Assembly: GCF_020181595.1 (NCBI RefSeq)
Contig: NZ_CP084028.1
Coordinates: 3,611,601-3,675,600, forward strand
DNA from: [Mycobacterium] vasticus
GTDB lineage: Bacteria > Actinomycetota > Actinomycetes > Mycobacteriales > Mycobacteriaceae
Direction: 5' to 3'
DNA length: 64,000 nucleotides
Notes under the pieces: model-generated
The model's input: the letters and a program-made list of their open reading frames with translations, nothing else
Database searches by the model: none
What the model was told of the DNA's origin: nothing
Position numbers and translations under genes: made by a program
Part shown: positions 24,863-32,176 of the stretch, piece by piece
Numbering within the stretch: the stretch's first letter is position 1
How the letters are laid out: each line of letters begins with the position of its first letter

Positions 24863-25754
24863 CAGCGATCTCCTTCAACGTGACCGGCCACAGGCCGGTG
24901 GACACCAGCGCACGCCGCAGATAGACGTGCGCCAGGCAATCCCAGGTGTTTCCGATTCCGCCGTGAACCTGGATCGACGTCTCACAGACGGTCCGGGCGG
25001 CGCGCGCGCAGTAGACCTTCGCGATGCGTGCCGCGTGTACCGCCTCGGCGCCGGGAGCCTCGTCCACCGACCAGGCGGCGTGGCGCAACACGCTCACCGA
25101 ACCCTCGATCAGCGCCAGGCCCTCGGCCAGCAGGTGACCGACGGCCTGATAACTGCCGATCGGTTTGCCGTACTGCTCACGGATCTTGGCGTAGTCGCAC
25201 GCCAGTGCCAGGGCGCCGCGCGAGGTGCCGACCAGGTCGGCGCAGGTGGTCACCAACGCCAGTGCCTGCCAACGCAATGCGTCCTCGGCGGACAGTTCCC
25301 CGACGGGCTGCGGTTCGGCTGCCAGGCCCGCACCGGCCCGGGTGAGGTCGGCGCCGGGCTGTGCCGCGGCCAGCGGCGCGGTCAGCACCACGCCGTCACG
25401 CACCATCGCGGCCGATGCGGCGCCGGCGGCGTCGATCACCCGGTCGCCGACGGCCACTGTGTGCGGTCCCGGTCCGAGGCGCACGTGGCGACCCAGGTCG
25501 TCGGCCAGGACGCGGCCCAGGAACGGCACGTCCACCAGGCCGCGGCCGAACTCCTCTGCGACGAGCGCCACCTCGACACCCGAGGCGCCGTCGGTGCGCA
25601 GCGAGCGCCAGCCGGTCTGTTCGATCGCGTTCTCCAGCCGCTGCGCCCGCTTGCCGTCGTCGAGGTCGGCGACCGAGCCCAGGCCCAGGTCGTCGGCGAG
25701 TTTGGCCGCGGCATCCCGCAGCTGGCGTTGTTCAGCGGTCAACCGGACATCCAT
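24849..25754 (-). CDS. Acyl-CoA dehydrogenase, short partner subunit
   Basis: A 301-residue acyl-CoA dehydrogenase-like chain. An N-terminal helical domain begins MDVRLTAEQRQLRDAAAKLA, the middle domain is shortened, and the C-terminal domain has KIREQYGKPIGSYQAVGH and SIQVHGGIGNTWDCLAHVY. ATG 25754 is used because homology begins there. The ligase gene stop lies at 25739, inside this gene, giving a 16-nt overlap. It pairs with the 366-residue subunit encoded next. The same short/long pairing occurs at 570-2491, in the opposite order. Confidence 0.9.
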   Translation of the reverse strand: MDVRLTAEQRQLRDAAAKLADDLGLGSVADLDDGKRAQRLENAIEQTGWRSLRTDGASGVEVALVAEEFGRGLVDVPFLGRVLADDLGRHVRLGPGPHTVAVGDRVIDAAGAASAAMVRDGVVLTAPLAAAQPGADLTRAGAGLAAEPQPVGELSAEDALRWQALALVTTCADLVGTSRGALALACDYAKIREQYGKPIGSYQAVGHLLAEGLALIEGSVSVLRHAAWSVDEAPGAEAVHAARIAKVYCARAARTVCETSIQVHGGIGNTWDCLAHVYLRRALVSTGLWPVTLKEIADGLS

Positions 25755-27145
25755 AGGCGCTCCTTGAGGACTCGACGAAGAAGTTTTCCGGACGGCAGGC
25801 GGGGTATCTCGGACACCACCACCACCCGGTGCGGACGTTTGTAGGAAGCCAGCCGGCCGCCGACGAGCTCGGCCAGTTCGGTCTCGCCGACCGGCTCGCG
25901 CAGTGCGACCGCCGCAACGATCGCCTCGCCGTCGGCCGGGTCCGGCACCCCGAACACCCCGCAGTCGACGACGGCGGGGTGGGCGTGCAGAACCGCTTCG
26001 ATCTCGGCGGGAGCGACCGCAAACCCGCGGACCTTGATCATCTCTTTGCCCCGGTCGGTGATCCGCAGCCAGCCGTCGTCGTCGAGGAACCCGATGTCCC
26101 CGGTGCGAAACCAGCCGTCGCACAAGACTTCCGCGGTGGCCTCGGCGGGAAGGTAGCCGACCATCAGCGAATCCGACCGGACCCGGATCTCACCGATCTC
26201 ACCCGCCGCCACCGGCGCCCCGCTCTCGGCGTCCACCACCTGCACGTCGACTCCGGACACCGGGCGCCCGACGGTATCGAGCACCGAGCCGTCCAGTGCA
26301 CTGCACGCGATCACCGGCAGTTCACTGCTGCCGTAGGCCGGCACCCAGCGCACCCCGGCGCGCCGCGTGACGGTCTCGGCCACGGCGACCGTGACCGGCG
26401 TGGCACCCCACACGATGAACCGCAGCGAGGACAGGTCGAACGACTCCAGATCGGGGTGCGCGGCCAGCGCCAGCGCTATCGGCGCCACCGCCATCTCCAC
26501 GGTGATCCGGTCGGTTTCGATCGAGCGCAACATGACGTCGACGTCGAACCGGCGGTGCAGCCGCAGCCGCGCCCCGACATGCAGGGCGGTCAGGATGTTG
26601 AGCAGGCCGAGAATGTGCGACGGCGGGGTCATCACCTGCATCCGGTCGGCCGCGGTCAGTTGCAGCGCGTCGCGCCAGTGCCGCACCGCGGCGCGCAGCG
26701 AATCATGGGTGTGCCGAACCGCTTTGGGTAGCCCGGTGGTGCCGGAGCTGAACGCCAGCAGCGCGTCGGCGGCACCGGGCGGCGGGTCACCGGCCAGGTC
26801 ACCGGCGGGCACCGGTTCGTCGAGCCGGCGCATCGGCATCAGCTCGGCCAGCACCGGGTGATCGCCGAGGGCGTGCCCGGGCCGGGTCAGGGCCAGGGCG
26901 TGCGCCACCTCGTCGCGCTTCCAGGAGGGGCTGATCAGCACCGCGGCCGCGCCGAGGCGCCAGATGGCGTGCAGCGCGATGACGAACTCCGGCCGGGTCG
27001 ACGCCATCAGGGCCACCCGGCCGCCCGCGGTCACCCCGTCGGCGGCCAGTACCGCAGCCAGCCCACCGGACTGCGCGTCGAGTTCCGGCAGCGTGTACTG
27101 CCGGTCCTCGAAGACAAGCACCGCGGTGGGCGATCCTGAAAACAT
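25739..27145 (-). CDS. AMP-binding acyl-CoA synthetase (ligase)
   Basis: A 468-residue ANL-superfamily acyl-CoA ligase. The P-loop-like A3 motif is LLAFSSGTTGLPKAVRHTH, the A5 motif YGSSELP, the A7 region DGWFRTGDIGF and A8 GKEMIKVRGFAVAPAEIE. The catalytic Lys motif PSGKLLRRVLK lies near the C-terminus. It is shorter than the usual 500-550 residues at the N-terminus. It would activate an organic acid with ATP and CoA, feeding the dehydrogenase pair encoded behind it. It is the first gene of the 27145-to-21457 minus-strand operon. A GAGAAT-N3-ATTCTC palindrome (27169-27183) lies 24 bp upstream, shared with the divergent reductase gene. Confidence 0.9.
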   Translation of the reverse strand: MFSGSPTAVLVFEDRQYTLPELDAQSGGLAAVLAADGVTAGGRVALMASTRPEFVIALHAIWRLGAAAVLISPSWKRDEVAHALALTRPGHALGDHPVLAELMPMRRLDEPVPAGDLAGDPPPGAADALLAFSSGTTGLPKAVRHTHDSLRAAVRHWRDALQLTAADRMQVMTPPSHILGLLNILTALHVGARLRLHRRFDVDVMLRSIETDRITVEMAVAPIALALAAHPDLESFDLSSLRFIVWGATPVTVAVAETVTRRAGVRWVPAYGSSELPVIACSALDGSVLDTVGRPVSGVDVQVVDAESGAPVAAGEIGEIRVRSDSLMVGYLPAEATAEVLCDGWFRTGDIGFLDDDGWLRITDRGKEMIKVRGFAVAPAEIEAVLHAHPAVVDCGVFGVPDPADGEAIVAAVALREPVGETELAELVGGRLASYKRPHRVVVVSEIPRLPSGKLLRRVLKERLWMSG

Positions 27146-27168
27146 TTGAGAAGATCCTATCGGTTTGA

Positions 27169-27183
27169 GAGAATAATATTCTC
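27169..27183. promoter_or_regulatory. Palindromic operator GAGAAT-N3-ATTCTC
   Basis: A perfect 6+3+6 inverted repeat (GAGAATAATATTCTC) between the divergent acyl-CoA ligase and ferredoxin-reductase-type genes. It has the same arms as the site beside tetR at 3796-3810, suggesting control by that TetR protein. Confidence 0.55.
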
Positions 27184-27218
27184 ACTTGCGAAGAACGCAA
27201 GCCCCCGAAGGAGTGGAC

Positions 27219-28226
27219 ATGACGGTCGCGCAGATGTTCCAGCGGGCAACCGTGACCCGGATCATCACCGAGACGCCCGACGCCCGCACGTTCGTGCTGG
27301 CACCGCACGACGCGCCGTTTCCCTACCGGGCCGGCCAGTACTGCACGCTGCGCGTGCAGGTCGGCGAGGAGGAGCTCTACCGGTCGTATTCGATGTCCAG
27401 CGCACCGGAGACCGACACCGAGCTGATGACCACCGTCAAGCGCGTCCCGGGCGGGCGGGTGTCGAACTGGCTGCTGGACAACGTGGCCGAGGGCGACGAG
27501 CTGACCATGACCCGCGCGACCGGCACCTTCTGTCTGGACGACACCGACGCACCGCTGCTGGGGTTCGCCGGCGGCAGCGGCATCACGCCGATCCTGTCGC
27601 TGGCCAAGAGCGCACTGGCCGGCACGGCGCGCCCGGTGCGACTGCTGTGCGCCGACCGGGACGCCACCTCGGCGATCTTCGACGACGCGCTGACCGAACT
27701 GGCCGCCCGCCACCCCGGCCGGCTGACGGTGCAGCGCCATCGCGACTCCGAGCACGGCCTGCTCGACGCGGCCACGGTCGCGGCGTTCGTGGGCGCCGAC
27801 ACCGGCGCCGACTGCTATCTGTGCGGGCCGGAGGGCTTCATGGCGGTGGTCCGCTCGGCCTGGGCCGGGCCCGGCAGGTTGTTCGCCGAGGACTTCGCCC
27901 CCGCCGCGCCGGCCGAGGACCCGCCTGCCGACATCAATGGCGCCACAGACCTTTCCGGGACGGTGACCATCCGGCTCGGGAAGAAGACCGCGTCGGTGCC
28001 GCGGGTCGCCCGCGAGACCCTGTTGGGCAGCGCCCGGCGGGCCGGGCTGGCACCGCCGTTCTCCTGCGAGGCCGGCAACTGCGGCACCTGCATCGCCCAT
28101 ATCACCGAGGGCAGCGCGACCATGATCGCCAACACCGTGCTCGACGACGACGAGATCGCCGACGGCTACATCCTGACCTGTCAGGGTGTTCCGGACAGCG
28201 CGTCGATCACGGTGGACTACGAGTAG
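27219..28226 (+). CDS. Oxygenase reductase: FAD/NAD domain plus 2Fe-2S ferredoxin (KshB/Hmp-like)
   Basis: A 335-residue flavoprotein reductase. The FAD-binding barrel has RSYSMSSAP (about residues 55-63), the NAD-binding domain GFAGGSGITPILSL (about 115-128), and a C-terminal plant-type 2Fe-2S domain has ligands Cys283, Cys288, Cys291 and Cys321. This order is that of KshB/HmpA-like reductases that pass electrons from NAD(P)H to Rieske oxygenases. GAAGGAG at 27207-27213 supports ATG 27219. The Rieske oxygenase at 34014-35396 is the obvious partner within the window. It is divergent from the acyl-CoA ligase across a shared palindrome. Confidence 0.9.
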   Translation: MTVAQMFQRATVTRIITETPDARTFVLAPHDAPFPYRAGQYCTLRVQVGEEELYRSYSMSSAPETDTELMTTVKRVPGGRVSNWLLDNVAEGDELTMTRATGTFCLDDTDAPLLGFAGGSGITPILSLAKSALAGTARPVRLLCADRDATSAIFDDALTELAARHPGRLTVQRHRDSEHGLLDAATVAAFVGADTGADCYLCGPEGFMAVVRSAWAGPGRLFAEDFAPAAPAEDPPADINGATDLSGTVTIRLGKKTASVPRVARETLLGSARRAGLAPPFSCEAGNCGTCIAHITEGSATMIANTVLDDDEIADGYILTCQGVPDSASITVDYE

Positions 28227-28337
28227 GGATCGCCGGCCGGCCCGCCTGTTAATGCAGTTCGGCCTGACCCTGCCCCGTCACGTCATACTCGATAGCTGCC
28301 GCATCAAGTAGTAACGGGAAGTACTGCCGGACTTTGG

Positions 28338-28904
28338 TTGCCGACCCCGACGATCCTTGGAGTATCGCTGACCGCCCGCCACATCTTCGTCGATGAAAGC
28401 AAGCGCCGCGAGTACTTCGTAGTCGCCGCCATCGTGGCGCCCAAGGATCTTCGGCCGCTACGGCGCGTTGTCGAAGATCTGCTGCTACCGCAACAGCGCT
28501 ACATCCATATGAAGGACGAGGGTGACGGGCGGAAGCAGACCATCGCAAAAAACTTTGTCGGCGCGGGCGTCGAGGCGATTGTTTACGATGCCGGCCAACG
28601 CTACCGAACCCAGTTAGCGGCCCGTGCTGCGTGCATGCGCGGGCTCATCGAAGATCTGGCCACCAACTCCGACGACACGCTCATCATCATCGAACAAGAC
28701 GACAGCCTGGTTCATTCAGATCGTCGACTACTTTACGAAGCCGTCCGAGCCGTAGGCCGTGCCGACAATCTGCGCTACGACCACCGGCGACGAGAAGCCG
28801 AACTCTTACTCGGCATCCCCGACGCGATCGCGTGGTGCTGGGCCAAAGGTGGGCGGTGGCGACAGCACATCGAACCGGCCATCAGAAGTGTCCGCAGCCT
28901 TTAA
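28338..28904 (+). CDS. DUF3800-like protein
   Basis: A protein of up to 188 residues with the DUF3800 hallmark HIFVDESKRREYFVVAAIV near the N-terminus and DDTLIIIEQDDS in the middle, a pattern of an RNase H-like fold with acidic residues. Such genes are common stand-alone accessory genes, often in defence or mobile regions, and their activity is unproven. The start is uncertain: TTG 28338 has no clear ribosome site, and the family homology starts about 13 residues later. It has no operon partner, sits between two catabolic operons and has visibly lower GC than its neighbours, so lateral acquisition is likely. Confidence 0.65.
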   Translation: MPTPTILGVSLTARHIFVDESKRREYFVVAAIVAPKDLRPLRRVVEDLLLPQQRYIHMKDEGDGRKQTIAKNFVGAGVEAIVYDAGQRYRTQLAARAACMRGLIEDLATNSDDTLIIIEQDDSLVHSDRRLLYEAVRAVGRADNLRYDHRRREAELLLGIPDAIAWCWAKGGRWRQHIEPAIRSVRSL

Positions 28905-28910
28905 GCGCGA

Positions 28911-28948
28911 AGCCCGAGCGCCACGGTCGTCCGGCCGGGTCTCGGGCT
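28911..28948. terminator. Hairpin between convergent DUF3800 and aldehyde dehydrogenase genes
   Basis: A perfect 8-bp inverted repeat, AGCCCGAG at 28911-28918 and CTCGGGCT at 28941-28948, has a GC-rich 22-nt centre. It begins 7 nt after the DUF3800 stop and lies before the end of the convergent aldehyde dehydrogenase gene at 29002. There is no T-tract. A bidirectional terminator is probable. Confidence 0.45.
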
Positions 28949-29001
28949 CACTTCCTACGGCTAGTGCCGCAGACCGTATGAGTCTAGCCCTAGTGCCGGT
29001 G

Positions 29002-30435
29002 CTACGCACCCACGTCAGCTCCGTACCCGAGCGTGCTCTTGATCTCCAGGTACTCCTGGAAGCCCGCATCGCTCCACTCCCGGCCGTTGCCGCTGTGCTT
29101 GTAGCCACCGAACGGTGCGCCGAGGTCGAAGGCGTGGTTGATCGTCACCCAGCCGGCCCGAATCCGACGGGCCACCGCACGCGCCTCGGTCAGGTCGGCC
29201 GCCGAAACGTAGCCGGCCAGCCCGTAGTCGGTGTCGTTGGCGATCTCCACCGCCTGGTCCACGTCGTCGTAGCCCAGGATGCACAGCACCGGGCCGAAGA
29301 TCTCCTCCCGGGCGATCGTCATATCGTTGTCGACGTTGGCAAAGACCGTCGGCCGGACGTAATAGCCGGTGTCCAGTCCATCCGGGCGTCCCTCCCCGCC
29401 CGCGACCACCGTGGCCCCTTCGGCGATGCCTTTGGCGATCAAGCCCTGCACCCGGTCGAACGCGGCCTTGGACGCCACCGGGCCGATGGCCCTCTTGTCG
29501 TCGGGATCGCCCACCTTCACCTGCGCGGCGACCGCCTGCGCGATCGCCGTCGCCTCGGCCATCCGGGAGTTCGGGACGAGCATGCGCGACGGGGCGTTAC
29601 AGCTCTGACCGGAGTTGGGCATCATGTTCGCCACCCCGGCGGCGACGCTGTCGGCGAACGCCTCGTCGTCCAGCACGATGTTGGGACTCTTACCGCCGAG
29701 CTCCTGGGTCACCCGTTTCACCGTCGGTGCGGCGTTCTCGGCCACCGCGACGCCGGCGCGCGTCGATCCGGTGAACGACACCATATCGATGTCGGGGTGG
29801 CGCGCCAGGGCCGTGCCCACTCCGGGGCCGTCGCCGTTGACCATGTTGTAGACACCGGCCGGGACGCCGGCGGTGGCCATGATCTCGGTGAAGAGGTAGG
29901 CCGAAAACGGTGCGATCTCCGAGGGTTTCAGGATCATGGTGCAGCCGGTCGCCAACGCCGGGAAGACCTTCACCGCAATCTGGTTCAACGGCCAGTTCCA
30001 CGGGGTGATCAACCCGCACACCCCGATCGGCTCGCGCACCAGCAGCGTGGAGCCGCGCTGCTCTTCGAACGTGAAGTTCTTCAGCACGTCGATCGCCGTG
30101 ACGAGGTGGCCCAGGCCCATCTGAACCTGCGGCCCGGCGGCCAGGGACGGCGGCGCCCCCATCTCCTCGCTCACCGCGTCGGCGAGATCGCCGCTGCGGC
30201 GCTGGTATTCGGCGAGGATCGCCTGCAGCAGATCCAGTCGTTCGGCGCGGCTGCTCTGCGACCAGGTTCCAAAGGCCCGCCGTGCCGCGGCGACCGCGCG
30301 GTCGACGTCGGCCGCCGAGCCCAGGGCGATCCTGCCGGCAACCGTTTCGGTGGCCGGATTCTCCACGTCGAGGGTCTTGCCCTCGGCCGGGTCCACCCAC
30401 TGGCCGTCGATGTAGAACTTGAGGTACTCGCGCAT
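29002..30435 (-). CDS. Aldehyde dehydrogenase (NAD-dependent)
   Basis: A 477-residue aldehyde dehydrogenase: GLITPWNWPLNQ, cofactor loop FTGSTRAG, base Glu in VTQELGGKSPN, catalytic Cys in NSGQSCNAPSR and the C-terminal FGGYKHSGNGREW. ATG 30435 has GGAG upstream and overlaps the stop of the SDR gene by one base (TGATG). It is the last gene of the six-gene operon starting at 36250. It would oxidise an aldehyde formed by the monooxygenase, dioxygenase or SDR steps to a carboxylic acid ready for CoA activation. Confidence 0.92.
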   Translation of the reverse strand: MREYLKFYIDGQWVDPAEGKTLDVENPATETVAGRIALGSAADVDRAVAAARRAFGTWSQSSRAERLDLLQAILAEYQRRSGDLADAVSEEMGAPPSLAAGPQVQMGLGHLVTAIDVLKNFTFEEQRGSTLLVREPIGVCGLITPWNWPLNQIAVKVFPALATGCTMILKPSEIAPFSAYLFTEIMATAGVPAGVYNMVNGDGPGVGTALARHPDIDMVSFTGSTRAGVAVAENAAPTVKRVTQELGGKSPNIVLDDEAFADSVAAGVANMMPNSGQSCNAPSRMLVPNSRMAEATAIAQAVAAQVKVGDPDDKRAIGPVASKAAFDRVQGLIAKGIAEGATVVAGGEGRPDGLDTGYYVRPTVFANVDNDMTIAREEIFGPVLCILGYDDVDQAVEIANDTDYGLAGYVSAADLTEARAVARRIRAGWVTINHAFDLGAPFGGYKHSGNGREWSDAGFQEYLEIKSTLGYGADVGA

Positions 30436-31337
30436 CACAACTCTCCTTCTGACTGGGCCATACCGAAGCTGTACCGAATGTGGTCGGCGTGCCCGTCGGG
30501 CACCACCGGGAAGATCACCGGGGCGTGCACATCCCGGATCTGTTCGATCCGGTCGCCGACCTGCTCGATCGTCCACGACGGCTGATACACCCCGGGGCTC
30601 TCGGCGACCACCGCCCGGGCGATCCGGCCCGCCAGTGCGATCAGCACTTCGCCTGTCACCGAGCAGGATTCGTGCGCCAGCCAGCCGACCGCGGGCGCGG
30701 CCAACTCGGGCTCCATCGGCGGGTAACCGGAGGTGTCGATACCCTCGGCCATCCTCGTCACGGCGGCCGGAACGATCACATTGCACTTCACCCCGGCCGC
30801 GGCGCCCTCCAGTGCGACCACGTTGCTGAACCCGATCAGCCCGGCCTTGGCAGCGGCATAGTTGGCCACACCGTGGTTGCCGTAGATTCCGCCGATCGAG
30901 GAGGTCAGCACGATACGACCGTAACCCGCGTCACACAGCACCGGAAACGCCGGGCGCACGACGTGGAACGCGCCGCGCAGATGGACGTCGAGGACGGCCT
31001 CGAAGTCGGCGTGGCTCAGCTCCCGCAACGAGCCCCGTCGGACATTGCCGGCGTTGTGGATCACGATGTCCAGCCGGCCGTAGGCCTGAAGCGCCGCCGC
31101 GATGATCGCCTGGCCGCCTTCGGGCGTGGCGACCGAGGCGATGCTCGCCACCGCCTGTCCGCCGGCGGCGGTGATCTCATCGACGACCGCGCCGGCCGGG
31201 TCGGCGTCGCAGTCGTTGACCACCACGCGCGCCCCGCGGGACGCCAGCAGTTCGGCGTAGGCGCGCCCCAGGCCCCGCCCGGCGCCGGTGACGACGGCCA
31301 CCCGGCCGTCGAAGTTCAGCGGGTGCGTCTCGCTCAA
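30435..31337 (-). CDS. Short-chain dehydrogenase/reductase (hydroxyacyl-CoA dehydrogenase-like)
   Basis: A 300-residue SDR. The cofactor motif is TGAGRGLG (about residues 17-24) with N-A-G at about 95-97. The catalytic Ser lies in LTSSIGG (about 146-147), with Tyr160 and Lys164 in the YAAAK motif. The long C-terminal part resembles the dehydrogenase domain of multifunctional HSD17B4-type enzymes. It would interconvert an alcohol and a ketone using NAD(P). It starts 4 nt inside the dioxygenase gene end and is joined to the aldehyde dehydrogenase by a 1-nt overlap. Confidence 0.88.
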   Translation of the reverse strand: MSETHPLNFDGRVAVVTGAGRGLGRAYAELLASRGARVVVNDCDADPAGAVVDEITAAGGQAVASIASVATPEGGQAIIAAALQAYGRLDIVIHNAGNVRRGSLRELSHADFEAVLDVHLRGAFHVVRPAFPVLCDAGYGRIVLTSSIGGIYGNHGVANYAAAKAGLIGFSNVVALEGAAAGVKCNVIVPAAVTRMAEGIDTSGYPPMEPELAAPAVGWLAHESCSVTGEVLIALAGRIARAVVAESPGVYQPSWTIEQVGDRIEQIRDVHAPVIFPVVPDGHADHIRYSFGMAQSEGEL

Positions 31338-32176
31338 GCGAACGGTTCCTCACCGGCGAGCTTGGTGCGGCGCAGCATCCGACCCGACGCCGGGTCATAG
31401 GGCAGCGCCCGGTGCATGGTGCCGGTGTTGTCCCACATGACCAGATCGCCGACCGACCACCGGTGCCGATAGACGAACTGCGGCTGAGTGGCCCAGTCCC
31501 TCAGCCGCACCAGGGTTCTGGTGCTCTGGACATAGTCCATCCCGACGATGTCGCTCGCGGTGCAGCCCAGGATCAGCGAGCGCCGGCCGGAGCGGTGCGC
31601 CCACACCAGGGGGAGCTCGCGCTGTCCGATCGCCATCATCTGTTGCAGCGTCGCGAACTCCGGTTCGGGGTCGTAGTAGAGCAGCGAGTTCCACGCCGAA
31701 TGCATCGCCCGCAACGAGCCCAGCTGCTGCTTGTCGTCGTCGGGCAGATCGTCGTAGGCGGCGTAGGTGTTGCAGAACTCGGTGTCGCCGCCGCCGTCGG
31801 CGGGCAGCACCTTGCTGCACAGCAGGGACGCCAGGATCGGCACCTCGTTCATGGTTCCGTCCAGGTGCCAGTAGAACGATCCCTTTAGGTAGTCGGCCTG
31901 CTTGTTGACGGTGGTGTCGAGGGTGACGTCGTAGACGGCCTCGCCGTCACGTTCGGGCGCCAGCGTGCCCAGTGTTTCGGTGAATGCGACCTGTTCGTCG
32001 TCGGTGAAGCCGATCTTCGGGAACACCAGCACGCCACGCTGTTCCAGCAGCTCGCGGATGGCGCCGGCGTGGTCACCGGAGAGCAACGCGGCCTTGTCGG
32101 CCACGACCTCGGTTCCGATGCGCTCGGTGAGATCGCGGGTGGTCAGTGTTGTCGTCGACGCCGCCTTCAATGTCAC
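31334..32176 (-). CDS. TauD/TfdA family Fe(II)/2-oxoglutarate dioxygenase
   Basis: A 280-residue TauD/TfdA-type dioxygenase. The facial triad is His104-x-Asp106 (YWHLDGT) with distal His255 (GTMHRALPYDP); Arg266 is the expected 2-oxoglutarate carboxylate anchor. It would hydroxylate an unactivated carbon with release of succinate and CO2. It overlaps the monooxygenase gene upstream and the SDR gene downstream by 4 nt each. Within this operon an alpha-ketoglutarate hydroxylase next to Rieske and Baeyer-Villiger-type enzymes suggests successive hydroxylations of a recalcitrant skeleton. Confidence 0.9.
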   Translation of the reverse strand: MTLKAASTTTLTTRDLTERIGTEVVADKAALLSGDHAGAIRELLEQRGVLVFPKIGFTDDEQVAFTETLGTLAPERDGEAVYDVTLDTTVNKQADYLKGSFYWHLDGTMNEVPILASLLCSKVLPADGGGDTEFCNTYAAYDDLPDDDKQQLGSLRAMHSAWNSLLYYDPEPEFATLQQMMAIGQRELPLVWAHRSGRRSLILGCTASDIVGMDYVQSTRTLVRLRDWATQPQFVYRHRWSVGDLVMWDNTGTMHRALPYDPASGRMLRRTKLAGEEPFA

